DNA from: Wenzhouxiangella sp. | GTDB taxonomy: Bacteria; Pseudomonadota; Gammaproteobacteria; Xanthomonadales; Wenzhouxiangellaceae | Assembly (NCBI GenBank): GCA_007119095.1 | Contig: SKQI01000248.1 | Coordinates: 1-35,533 of the forward strand | Direction of reading: 5' to 3' | DNA length: 35,533 nt | In this document: positions 1 through 7,883 of the stretch, in pieces | How positions within the stretch are numbered: position 1 is the stretch's first letter | Layout of the letters: each line of letters opens with the position of its first letter | The notes under the pieces: generated by a model | What the model was told of the DNA's origin: nothing | What the model saw: the letters and a program-made list of their open reading frames with translations, nothing else | The model's database searches: none | Position numbers and translations under genes: made by a program

Positions 1-2
1 CT

Positions 3-1130
3 GCCTTCGATGCCGAGCGTTTCAGCGCCAAGATAGCCGGAGAAATCCGCGACTTTGATCTTGATCGCTATCTGTCTCCGAAGGAAGCACGGAAGTCTGA
101 CCCGTTCATTCATTACGGCATGGCGGCCTGTATTCAGGCCATCGAAGATGCCGGGCTGGAAGCCCAGCCCGCGGCGCCCGAGCGCTTCGGCCTGGCCGTT
201 GGCGCCGGCATAGGCGGTATTCAAACCATCGAAAATGCCTACCAGACCTATCTGGACAGCGGACCAAGGCGAATTTCACCGTTTTTTGTTCCCGGTTGCA
301 TCATCAACATGATCGCCGGGAATGTCTCGATTCGGTATGGGTTCAAGGGTCCGAATATTTCCATCGTGACTGCCTGCACAACCGCAACCCATTGCATCGG
401 TGAAGCCGCTCGGATGATTGCCTACGGCGACGCTGACGTCATGGTTGCCGGCGGCGCAGAATACGGTACGACCCCAACCGCCTACGGTGGCTTTACCGCA
501 GCCCGGGCCTTGTCAACGCGCAATGATGATCCTGAGCGCGCCAGCAGACCATGGGATGTGGACCGAGACGGCTTTGTGCTGAGTAACGGAGCCGGCGTGG
601 TCGTCATCGAGGAACTGGAGCACGCGCGCAAGCGCGGTGCGCGCATTTATGCAGAGCTGGCCGGTTACGGTCGTAGCGCCGATGCCTACCACATCACCTC
701 ACCGCCGGACGGTGGTGAAGGGGCCGCGCGCTGCATGAGCAATGCCATCGAAGATGCGGGCATTGATGCCAGCGACGTCGGCTACATCAACGCCCACGGA
801 ACTTCTACCCAGGTGGGCGACCGGGCGGAATGCGAAGCGATTCGCAGCGTGTTCGGTGCGCATTGCAAAGACTTGATGATCAGCTCGACAAAGTCGATGA
901 CCGGCCATCTGCTGGGTGCCGCCGGCGGCATCGAAGCGGTCATCAGCGTCATGGCACTACATGATGCAGTGATACCGCCGACGATCAACCTTGATCAGCC
1001 CGACCCGGCCTGTGAAGGCCTTCACCTGGTCCCGCATCAGGCACGCGAAGTGAAGGTGGATTACGCGTTATCGAATTCCTTCGGTTTCGGGGGCACGAAC
1101 GGCTCACTGCTGTTGCGGCGTTTCAACTGA
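3..1130 (+). CDS. fabF: Beta-ketoacyl-ACP synthase II (partial, 5' end outside window)
   Basis: Condensing enzyme of type II fatty acid synthesis in the cytosol; it extends acyl-ACP with malonyl-ACP. The reading frame is open from base 3, and 375 residues are present, so roughly the first 35-40 residues of a normal ~412-residue FabF lie outside the window. The Cys-His-His triad is visible: the nucleophile Cys in VTACTTATH, His in NAHGTSTQVGD and His in TGHLLGAAGG. The glycine-rich C-terminal NSFGFGGTN is intact. It sits just upstream of pabB-pabC-mltG-tmk-holB, the usual downstream neighbours of the fab cluster in gammaproteobacteria. An intrinsic terminator follows directly. Confidence 0.96.
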   Translation, partial: AFDAERFSAKIAGEIRDFDLDRYLSPKEARKSDPFIHYGMAACIQAIEDAGLEAQPAAPERFGLAVGAGIGGIQTIENAYQTYLDSGPRRISPFFVPGCIINMIAGNVSIRYGFKGPNISIVTACTTATHCIGEAARMIAYGDADVMVAGGAEYGTTPTAYGGFTAARALSTRNDDPERASRPWDVDRDGFVLSNGAGVVVIEELEHARKRGARIYAELAGYGRSADAYHITSPPDGGEGAARCMSNAIEDAGIDASDVGYINAHGTSTQVGDRAECEAIRSVFGAHCKDLMISSTKSMTGHLLGAAGGIEAVISVMALHDAVIPPTINLDQPDPACEGLHLVPHQAREVKVDYALSNSFGFGGTNGSLLLRRFN

Positions 1131-1132
1131 GC

Positions 1133-1151
1133 AGCGGCGCTGCCGCTTTTT
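1133..1151 (+). terminator. Intrinsic terminator after fabF
   Basis: Stem AGCGGC (1133-1138), loop GCT, stem GCCGCT (1142-1147), then a T-run through 1151. It starts 2 nt after the fabF stop and ends 5 nt before the pabB start. The stem is short (6 bp) but GC-rich, so it may attenuate and not fully stop transcription into the pabB operon. Confidence 0.65.
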
Positions 1152-1156
1152 AGACC

Positions 1157-2491
1157 TTGGCCTGCCTGTTCCCGCTTGAGGAAACGCCTGACCTGCTCGC
1201 TATCCATCGAGCGGAGCCTGATCGCTGGCCTTACCTGTTGGCCAGCTCTTCACAAGGCGGCAATCTGGCGCGCTGGTCCATGCTCTTGTACGCCGATGGT
1301 CCGGTACTGACGCTTGATCAGGCTGGACTGGAAGGTCCGGGTCAGGGCGATACCTTCCTGGACCGGCTGCGGGACTGGACGGGTTTGCCGTCAAAGCCGA
1401 CAGAACCCCTTGCGTTGCCGTTTGCAGGTGGCTGGTTTTTATACCTCGGTTACGAGCTGATTGGCGAAATCGAGCCGACCCTCAGATTGCCTTGCGCCCG
1501 TGACGGCTTACCGACCGCACTGGCCGCGCGCTGCCCGGCAGCCATCGTTATCGACCATATCGAGCACAAGAGCTGGCTGGTTGCTGAAACCTCATCCGAC
1601 CTTGAGCAGGCGCGCTGCGCCATGACAGTCGATCGCTCAGCCGAGGAGCAACAGGATTCCGCCCTTAAGCTGACCCTTCAGGCCGAACCCGGGGTCGACT
1701 TCATGCAAGGGGTGGCGCGGATTCGCGAGTGGATCCTGGACGGAGACGTATTCCAGGTGAATCTGTCGCGGGGCTGGCTTGGTCAATCCACCACGACCCT
1801 GGATCCGGTTTTAATTTACCGCCTGCTTGGCCAGAACAATCCCGCGCCCTTCGCTGGGCTGGCCCGTTTGCCCGGCGGCACTATCCTGAGCTCGTCGCCG
1901 GAACGACTGGTGGAAGTGCGCGGTCGGCAGGTACAAACCCGGCCTATTGCCGGCACTCGGCCGCGCGGCGCATCAGCTGATCAGGATGTGGGTCTCAGCG
2001 AGGAATTGATTGCGCATCCAAAGGAGCGGGCCGAACACATCATGCTGATCGATCTCGAGCGCAACGATCTCGGCCGGGTCTGTGAACCCGGCACGGTGCA
2101 AGTGGATGAGCTGATGATGATCGAAAGCTACGCCCACGTCCATCACATTGTTTCCAATATTCGGGGTCTGCTGCGGCCCGGGGTACATGCCGCTGATGTG
2201 ATCGCGGCCGTTTTTCCTGGCGGCACGATTACCGGCTGCCCGAAAGTAAGATGCATGGAAATCATTGCCGAGCTGGAGCAGCATGGTCGCGGTTTCTACA
2301 CCGGCGCGATGGGCTACCTGGGTCTTGATGGTGGCATGGACCTGAATATCCTGATTCGGAGCATGGCCGTTACCGGGTCCGCGCTCAGCTTCCGAACCGG
2401 CGCCGGTATTGTTGCCGACTCCGAGCCCGCCGCGGAGCTGGCCGAGACCGAAGCAAAGGCGCGCGGCCTGCTGCGAGCCCTGGCCGGATGA
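1157..2491 (+). CDS. pabB: Aminodeoxychorismate synthase component I
   Basis: Converts chorismate plus ammonia to 4-amino-4-deoxychorismate in p-aminobenzoate and folate synthesis; normally works with a PabA glutaminase, which is not in this window. 444 residues with an N-terminal anthranilate-synthase-like part and a chorismate-binding C-terminal domain (PERLVEVRG, IDLERNDLGRVC, GGTITGCPK, RTGAGIVADS). The chorismate motif reads PIAGT, as in TrpE and some PabB, where E. coli PabB has PIKGT. The identification as PabB rests on the overlapping pabC. Start is TTG at 1157: an in-frame TAG at 1151-1153 blocks anything further upstream and the next Met is residue 42. No Shine-Dalgarno is visible. 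The stop overlaps the pabC start (ATGA). Confidence 0.9.
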   Translation: MACLFPLEETPDLLAIHRAEPDRWPYLLASSSQGGNLARWSMLLYADGPVLTLDQAGLEGPGQGDTFLDRLRDWTGLPSKPTEPLALPFAGGWFLYLGYELIGEIEPTLRLPCARDGLPTALAARCPAAIVIDHIEHKSWLVAETSSDLEQARCAMTVDRSAEEQQDSALKLTLQAEPGVDFMQGVARIREWILDGDVFQVNLSRGWLGQSTTTLDPVLIYRLLGQNNPAPFAGLARLPGGTILSSSPERLVEVRGRQVQTRPIAGTRPRGASADQDVGLSEELIAHPKERAEHIMLIDLERNDLGRVCEPGTVQVDELMMIESYAHVHHIVSNIRGLLRPGVHAADVIAAVFPGGTITGCPKVRCMEIIAELEQHGRGFYTGAMGYLGLDGGMDLNILIRSMAVTGSALSFRTGAGIVADSEPAAELAETEAKARGLLRALAG

Positions 2492-3294
2492 GCTCAAGCC
2501 TGGTCAACGGCAAGCTCCAGACTCTGGTGCCCGCGAATGACCGGGCCCTGCTGTATGGTGACGGACTATTCGAAACTGTGGTTTTCCGCGCTGGTCACGC
2601 GCCACTTTGGCCGTTGCACTGGCAGCGCTTCGAGCATGGCTGCCAGGTGCTTGGGCTGCTGTGCCCGGATCCTGAAACGGTGCTGGCGCAATGTCGGCAG
2701 TTGTGTTCTGCAACCGGCATGAGCGTGATTCGTTTCCAGCTAAGCCGCGGCAGCGGCGGACGGGCTTACTGGCCTGACGAACAGGCGCCACCACGCCTGT
2801 TTGTCCAGGGCAGGGCATGGCCGGCTGAAATCAGCGCAGTTCGCCAGCGTGGACTTCGACTGCATAGCTCCAGCGTCCGCCTGGCCAGCGACTCGAGCCT
2901 GGCGGGGTTGAAGCACTGCAATCGGCTCGAGCAGGTCATGGCCGCTCGTGAATGCGCGCGGGCAGGCTTTGACGAGGCGCTGTTGTTCAACGGCCAGGGC
3001 AGGCTGGTCGAAGCCATTGCATCGAACCTGATCCTTGAGCTGGACGGCAAGCTGGTTACGCCGGACGCCGGTTGCGGCGTTGCCGGCGTGGGACTTCGCT
3101 GGATAATGGAGCAAGCGGGACTTGACATTCAGCCGGTCTCGCTTGATTCGGACAGGGTCACTGCCTCGACCAGCATCGTAGTGATAAACTCGGTCGCCGG
3201 TCCTCGCATGGCCGTCGAGCTCGACGGTCGGTCACTGTCTTTTTCGTCGCGCTGTCGCGCGTTACAGCAACTCTGGGTGGATTCACTCTGGTAA
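2488..3294 (+). CDS. pabC: Aminodeoxychorismate lyase
   Basis: PLP enzyme of fold type IV that releases pyruvate from 4-amino-4-deoxychorismate to give p-aminobenzoate. 268 residues, the normal size. Visible family features are the N-terminal ANDRALLYGDGLFETV, the PLP-lysine region LAGLKHCNRLEQV, and the EAIASNLILE segment. It overlaps pabB by 4 nt upstream, and the last base of its stop is the first base of the mltG start, so translation is probably coupled through the three genes. Confidence 0.93.
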   Translation: MSSSLVNGKLQTLVPANDRALLYGDGLFETVVFRAGHAPLWPLHWQRFEHGCQVLGLLCPDPETVLAQCRQLCSATGMSVIRFQLSRGSGGRAYWPDEQAPPRLFVQGRAWPAEISAVRQRGLRLHSSSVRLASDSSLAGLKHCNRLEQVMAARECARAGFDEALLFNGQGRLVEAIASNLILELDGKLVTPDAGCGVAGVGLRWIMEQAGLDIQPVSLDSDRVTASTSIVVINSVAGPRMAVELDGRSLSFSSRCRALQQLWVDSLW

Positions 3295-4298
3295 TGATGC
3301 GCAAACTGCTTGCCTTTGTTGCGATCCTTGGGCTCGGCCTGGCGTTGGCATCGGCCTGGCTGCTGCACGATTGGCAGCGCTTCGTCGATCAGCCGGTCAA
3401 CCCGGATAGTGAGCTGACACTTTGGCTGCCCAGCGGCACCAGTTTTCCCGCCCTTGTGCGACAGCTGGAGACCCTTGGGCTGGCATCGTCCCGGCACTGG
3501 CATTGGCGCGTCTGGCCTCGCCTCCACGAACCAGCGCTCCGAGCCGGCGAGTATCGGATCGAGCGCGGCCTGCGCCTGAACGAGCTGGTCGGCGTACTGG
3601 AAAGCGGTCGCGCCGTCGAACACCGTTTTACCATTGTCGAAGGCTGGACCACGGCCCGTCTGCGCCAGGCCCTGGCGGCCGATCCGCGCCTTGCCCAGCT
3701 GACTCGAGAGATGGACGAAGCGGAGCTGATGCGAATGCTGGGCTGCGAGGACTGCCCCAGCGAGGGTCGGTTCCTGCCGGAAACCTATTTTTTCACTCGG
3801 CCCGGCTCGGACCAGGCGCTGCTGACGCGAGCATTCAATGACATGAACGACGCACTCGCCAAAGCCTGGGCACAACGTCAGCCGGATCTGCCGCTTTCCT
3901 CACCTGAAGAACTGCTGGTGCTGGCATCCATTATCGAACGGGAAACCGGCCAGGCTGCCGAGCGGGCCAGGGTAGCCGGTGTGTTTACCCGTCGCCTGCA
4001 GCTGGGCATGCGTTTACAGACCGACCCGACGGTGATCTATGGCATGGGCGATGACTTCGATGGCCGTCTGCTGAGAGCACATTTGCGCATCGACCATCCC
4101 TGGAACACTTATACCCGGCATGGACTGCCGCCAACGGCCATCGCCTTGCCTGGCAGACCGGCGATAGAAGCAGCCGCGAATCCGCAAGACGGAACAGCCT
4201 TGTATTTCGTTGCCCGCGGTGATGGCAGCCACCATTTCTCCGATACGCTGGAGGAACATAACCGGGCCGTCAACCGCTATATCCGGGGGAGACGATGA
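3294..4298 (+). CDS. mltG: Endolytic murein transglycosylase
   Basis: YceG/MltG family: an inner-membrane lytic transglycosylase that cleaves nascent glycan strands and sets their length. 334 residues; one membrane segment at about residues 5-24, then a periplasmic LysM-like region (about 40-105) and the catalytic YceG domain. The catalytic-glutamate segment LASIIERETG is at about residues 210-219, followed by the conserved LQTDPTVIYG and NTYTRHGLPPTAI. Start ATG follows the pabC stop by overlap; a second Met is the next codon, so the start is uncertain by one residue. The end overlaps tmk by 4 nt. Confidence 0.94.
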   Translation: MMRKLLAFVAILGLGLALASAWLLHDWQRFVDQPVNPDSELTLWLPSGTSFPALVRQLETLGLASSRHWHWRVWPRLHEPALRAGEYRIERGLRLNELVGVLESGRAVEHRFTIVEGWTTARLRQALAADPRLAQLTREMDEAELMRMLGCEDCPSEGRFLPETYFFTRPGSDQALLTRAFNDMNDALAKAWAQRQPDLPLSSPEELLVLASIIERETGQAAERARVAGVFTRRLQLGMRLQTDPTVIYGMGDDFDGRLLRAHLRIDHPWNTYTRHGLPPTAIALPGRPAIEAAANPQDGTALYFVARGDGSHHFSDTLEEHNRAVNRYIRGRR

Positions 4299-4921
4299 GC
4301 CGCGGTCGCCTGATTACCCTGGAAGGCGGCGAGGGCGCAGGAAAAACCAGCGCGGTCAACTGCATTGCCGAATGGCTACGCAATCAAGGCAGTGATGTCG
4401 TGATCACCCGCGAGCCCGGTGGCACGGCCGCGGCAGAGCGTATTCGCGGCGTGCTTCTGGACCCCGCGACCGGCGATCTGGACCCGCTGACAGAGGCGCT
4501 GCTGATGTTCGCCGCCCGGGTCGAAAATCTGGTTCAGGTCATTCGCCCGGCACTGGCGTCGGGCCGGGATGTGGTGTGCGACCGGTTCACTGACGCCAGT
4601 CGCGCCTACCAGGGTGGCGGCCGACAGCTGGGCATGGGCCCGGTCAACGCGCTGGCTGAGCTGGTCCACCCCGACCTCGCACCTGATCTGACCCTGCTGC
4701 TGGATGTACCCGTGGACATCGGCATGACTCGGATCTCAGGCCGTGGACAGTCGCCAGACCGCTTCGAACAAAACCGCCATGATTTCCTGGAGCGGGTGCG
4801 TCGCAGCTACCTCGACCAGGCCCTGGCCGAGCCCGAGAGGTTCGCCGTCATTGATGCCAGCCCGGCCATTGATCAGGTGCATGACCAGATCATCCATGTG
4901 CTGATGGAGCGACTGACATGA
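4295..4921 (+). CDS. tmk: Thymidylate kinase
   Basis: Phosphorylates dTMP to dTDP with ATP. 208 residues, the usual length. P-loop GGEGAGKTS lies at residues 11-19, the dTMP-binding DRFTDASRAYQGGGR in the middle, and a LID region with RISGRGQSPDRFEQ towards the C-terminus. ATGA overlaps at both ends place it in the same transcript as mltG and holB. Confidence 0.96.
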   Translation: MSRGRLITLEGGEGAGKTSAVNCIAEWLRNQGSDVVITREPGGTAAAERIRGVLLDPATGDLDPLTEALLMFAARVENLVQVIRPALASGRDVVCDRFTDASRAYQGGGRQLGMGPVNALAELVHPDLAPDLTLLLDVPVDIGMTRISGRGQSPDRFEQNRHDFLERVRRSYLDQALAEPERFAVIDASPAIDQVHDQIIHVLMERLT

Positions 4922-5883
4922 ACCTGCCGTGGCTTGAAGAGCCGCAGCGGCGACTGGAACAGACGCTGCAGGCCAATCGGCTGGGCCACGCGCCGCTGAT
5001 CTGTGGTCCTGCAGGACTGGGCAAGCTTGAACTGGCGCGGTGGCTGCTTGCCCGCATTCTTTGCCTGTCGCCTGCTGGCGAGGCGCCATGTGGCCAGTGT
5101 CGTTCCTGTGAGTTGCTGGCCAGTGGCAGTCACCCCGACAGCTTTCGGCTGGCTATCCCGGAGGACAAGAAAGAGATTCCGGTCGATGATGTGCGCGGCA
5201 TGATCGCCAGCCTGCAGCTCACGCCCAGGGTGGGTCCAAATCGCGTTGGCCTGATCGAGCCGGCCGAAGCAATGAACCGGAATGCAGCCAATGCCCTGCT
5301 GAAAACCCTGGAGGAGCCGGCGGAAAAAGCCTGGTTGATCCTGGTCAGTCACCAGCCAGGCCGTCTCCCGGCAACGATTCGCAGTCGCTGTCAGAAAATC
5401 GTGATTCGTCCGCCTCATGCCGACCAGGCATCTGCCTGGCTGGTCGACCGTCACCCGTCAATAGAGGGCGCTGATCTTGATCGCGTGCTGACCCTGGCTG
5501 CCGGTGCGCCATTGGCCGCAAGCGCCCTGCTGGCCGGCGATGGACTAGACCATGGCCGACAGATTCTGGAAGGTCTGCTGGCCGTTGCCGCCGGCGGTTC
5601 GGCATCGGCAGTGGCCGACGACAGCTGGCATGCAAGCCCGGAATTGACCTGGCACTGGCTATCGGTATGGATGGCGGCGATCATGCGCCATGCGCAGGGA
5701 CTGCCGGACAGCGCATTGCCTGCGACGTTCAAGCTGCCGGCCGAGCTCGAGCCACAAAGTCTGGCCAGACTATGGGAGCAGAGCCTGGCCGGACGCCGGA
5801 TGTCCACCATGGCCGTGCGCCACGACTTGTTGATTGGCAAATGGCTGCTAGAATGGGCCCGCTGTTTTTCTCCCGGAACCTGA
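4918..5883 (+). CDS. holB: DNA polymerase III delta prime subunit
   Basis: Clamp-loader subunit. 321 residues. The P-loop-like GPAGLGKLELA near residue 31 has Leu where Ser/Thr is expected, in line with delta prime being a non-hydrolysing AAA+ subunit. A four-cysteine zinc module (CLSPAGEAPCGQCRSC) and the SRC motif in TIRSRCQK are present. It overlaps tmk by 4 nt and ends 3 nt before pilZ. Confidence 0.93.
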   Translation: MNLPWLEEPQRRLEQTLQANRLGHAPLICGPAGLGKLELARWLLARILCLSPAGEAPCGQCRSCELLASGSHPDSFRLAIPEDKKEIPVDDVRGMIASLQLTPRVGPNRVGLIEPAEAMNRNAANALLKTLEEPAEKAWLILVSHQPGRLPATIRSRCQKIVIRPPHADQASAWLVDRHPSIEGADLDRVLTLAAGAPLAASALLAGDGLDHGRQILEGLLAVAAGGSASAVADDSWHASPELTWHWLSVWMAAIMRHAQGLPDSALPATFKLPAELEPQSLARLWEQSLAGRRMSTMAVRHDLLIGKWLLEWARCFSPGT

Positions 5884-5886
5884 TTC

Positions 5887-6225
5887 ATGGCCCAGAAAGG
5901 CATTCTTTCCTACAACATCGAAACCAAGCAGGAGCTGTATGCTGCGTTCATGCCGTTTCTGATCAACGGTGGGTTGTTCGTGCCAACCAAAAAGAACTTC
6001 AAGCTGGGAGATGAAGTGCTGATTCTGCTCAGCCTGCTCGGCGAAGAGCGTATTGCCATTCCGGGCAAGGTGGCCTGGATAACGCCGCCCGGTTCACAGC
6101 ACAGCATCAACAGTGGTGTCGGCGTTCAGTTTGCCGACAGCCCGGAAGGCACCCAGGCCAATGCCACCATCAGCTCACTGCTGGCCGGCATGCTCGAATC
6201 CGATCGCCCGACCCGGACGATCTGA
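5887..6225 (+). CDS. pilZ: PilZ domain protein (type IV pilus type)
   Basis: 112-residue single-domain PilZ protein located directly after holB, the standard position of the type IV pilus biogenesis PilZ in pseudomonads and xanthomonads. The core NGGLFVPT, LGDEVLILLSL and GVGVQF strands are visible. It lacks the RxxxR motif and the (D/N)xSxxG motif needed for c-di-GMP binding, as in known pilus PilZ proteins that act through protein contacts. Last gene of the run; it converges with the aminotransferase gene, leaving only a short gap with an A7 run. Confidence 0.88.
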   Translation: MAQKGILSYNIETKQELYAAFMPFLINGGLFVPTKKNFKLGDEVLILLSLLGEERIAIPGKVAWITPPGSQHSINSGVGVQFADSPEGTQANATISSLLAGMLESDRPTRTI

Positions 6226-6235
6226 AAAAAACACC

Positions 6236-7387
6236 TCATTCAGCCATTTTCCTGATCACATCGATGGCGGCTTCGAGCTGCTGCATCGGGGTGTAGAAAT
6301 GGGGTGAGAGACGCAGGCAGCGGCCACGAATGGCGGCATGAATTCCGTGCAAGGTCAGCTGCGCCAGGGCGCTCTCCGGATCTACCCCGTCTATCACAAG
6401 GCTGACGATACCCGCGCGGTGCTCCCGCGCTATCGGGCTGGTCAGCCAAATGCGCGGCACTGACTCCAAAGCCTCGGTCAGCAGGTCGGTCCTGTCGAGC
6501 AAGGCCGAGCCGACCCGGTCCATTCCCTGTTCGACCAGCAGCGACACCGATGCTTCCAGACCATGGATAGCGGCAGTATTGAGCGTTCCAGGCTCAAATC
6601 GTCGCGCCGAATTCGGTGGCGTCCAGTCCGGGCGCGAAAAATTGAACGGATCCGGGAACATACGCCAGCCCGGCTCGACCACGTCCAGCAGGGCCCTGGC
6701 CTCGGGCCGGCTCCAGAACAGGGCCAGACCCTCCGGTGCCAGCAGCCACTTGTGCGAACCGGCAACAACAAAATCCGCCTGGACCTGGTCGACATCAAGG
6801 GGCAGGGCACCGAGATGCTGAATGGCGTCGATGCAAAACAGCACGCCGTGCCGGCTGCAGGCCTCGCCCAGGCGCGCGAGATCAAGTCTGTGGCCGTTTT
6901 CGTAGTGCACAGATGAAACGGCGAGCAGGCGCGTGCTGGGCCCGATGGCGGCGATCAGCGAGCGTTCCGGGTCGTGGGTGTCCAGACTGACCGGGCGCGG
7001 TTGTACGCCAAGTCGTTCCAGGGCCATCCAGGGCAGGGTGTTGGAGGGAAAGTCTTCTGCCATGAAGACCACACTGTCACCCGCTTGCCAGTCCAGGCCG
7101 CGGGCAATACGATTCAAGCCGGTGCTGGTGTTGGATACCAGCGCAATATCGTCGGCATTTTCCTGCCCCAGCAGCGACGGTGCCAGCTCTCGAAGACGCT
7201 GCTCGACCTGCAGCCAGCGGCCGTAGCCCAGCGGACCCTGGCTGGCGTTGTCGGACACGAAGTCCTGCATGGCCTTGCTGACCGGCTCAGGCCACGGCGA
7301 AATGGCCGCATGATTCAGCCAGGTACGACGACCAATAACCGGAAAAAGCTCGGCAACCGATGCCGAGGTCGAAGGATTCATTTCCAT
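6236..7387 (-). CDS. Class V aminotransferase (cysteine desulfurase / isopenicillin N epimerase-like)
   Basis: PLP-dependent fold type I enzyme, 383 residues. Visible: N-terminal RRTWLNHAAISPWP, cofactor-binding SNTSTGLNRIARGL, FCIDAIQHLGALPLDV, and the PLP lysine in VAGSHKWLLAPEG. The family holds cysteine desulfurases, kynureninase-like enzymes and epimerases, and the substrate cannot be told from the sequence. No sulfur-trafficking or tryptophan genes are next to it. Start ATG at 7387; an ATG two codons later is also possible. Confidence 0.85.
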   Translation of the reverse strand: MEMNPSTSASVAELFPVIGRRTWLNHAAISPWPEPVSKAMQDFVSDNASQGPLGYGRWLQVEQRLRELAPSLLGQENADDIALVSNTSTGLNRIARGLDWQAGDSVVFMAEDFPSNTLPWMALERLGVQPRPVSLDTHDPERSLIAAIGPSTRLLAVSSVHYENGHRLDLARLGEACSRHGVLFCIDAIQHLGALPLDVDQVQADFVVAGSHKWLLAPEGLALFWSRPEARALLDVVEPGWRMFPDPFNFSRPDWTPPNSARRFEPGTLNTAAIHGLEASVSLLVEQGMDRVGSALLDRTDLLTEALESVPRIWLTSPIAREHRAGIVSLVIDGVDPESALAQLTLHGIHAAIRGRCLRLSPHFYTPMQQLEAAIDVIRKMAE

Positions 7388-7471
7388 CCCGGCATCTTAA
7401 CCGCCCGCCGCCGCCCACATGGCACAATCCATGACTTGGTACAGCTCACTTCAGCGCCGGTTGTGGCAGCA
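7388..7471. promoter_or_regulatory. Upstream region of the aminotransferase gene
   Basis: Short stretch between the aminotransferase start and the left arm of the inverted-repeat element. It must carry the aminotransferase promoter unless that lies inside the element. I see no convincing -35/-10 pair. Confidence 0.3.
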
Positions 7472-7774
7472 TCCAAAGCCTTTCCTGATTACGTATGTGT
7501 CTCAGCCATGCCTTCCGCGCGTTGATCGGTCAGCGGGCCTTGTTTGTCAGGCCTTGAGGTGCAGCCGAAGCGCGCAGGGCCAGGCGGATAAAGGGCCGCC
7601 GCCTGTTTGAGCGGAGCGCCCGATAGGGCGTGCAGCGAGTTCGGCGGACCCCGCCTGGACCGAGCACTGCAGGGAATCGGCCGCCCGCAAGGGCGGTCGA
7701 CAAACCGTTGGCCTGACAGACAAGGCCCGCTGACCGATGGCTGAGGTACGTACGTAATCAGGAAACCTTTTGGA
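7472..7774. repeat. 303-bp imperfect inverted-repeat element with internal hairpins
   Basis: Outer ends TCCAAA...TTTCCTGATT (from 7472) and its complement (to 7774) match. The core arm at 7484-7509 plus 7527-7553 pairs with 7710-7762 at 49 of 53 positions; the left arm carries 17 extra bases at 7510-7526. Between the arms lie four small GC-rich hairpins: 7581-7605, 7617-7630, 7643-7655 and 7681-7696. This layout suggests a non-autonomous mobile repeat (MITE-like) or a high-copy structured intergenic repeat. No transposase is encoded and no clear target-site duplication is seen. It lies between divergent genes. Confidence 0.75.
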
Positions 7775-7883
7775 CGCAAAGCAGCGAAGCAGCTAAGGTT
7801 TTGAAAAGCTCGCATTCCCTGGCTGCTTTGCGGGCCGAACAATTTGGTTTTTTTAATCGACAAGAGATCTTTGCGGACCGCCC
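7775..7883 (+). promoter_or_regulatory. dinB leader with an 11-bp inverted repeat
   Basis: CGCAAAGCAGC (7775-7785) is repeated in perfect inverted form at 7822-7832 with a 36-nt spacer; a T-rich tract lies at about 7845-7855. A weak GGA ribosome site precedes the dinB ATG. No LexA-type operator was recognised. The repeat could be the outer part of the neighbouring element, an operator or a leader hairpin. Confidence 0.4.

Noticed and set aside
7489..7863. 124-residue minus-strand frame through the inverted-repeat element
   Set aside because: It reads through both arms and hairpins; low-complexity product of the type often falsely annotated from intergenic repeats.
7775..7883. LexA (SOS) operator before dinB
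   Set aside because: Looked for the CTGT-N8-ACAG and xanthomonad-type sites; none seen.
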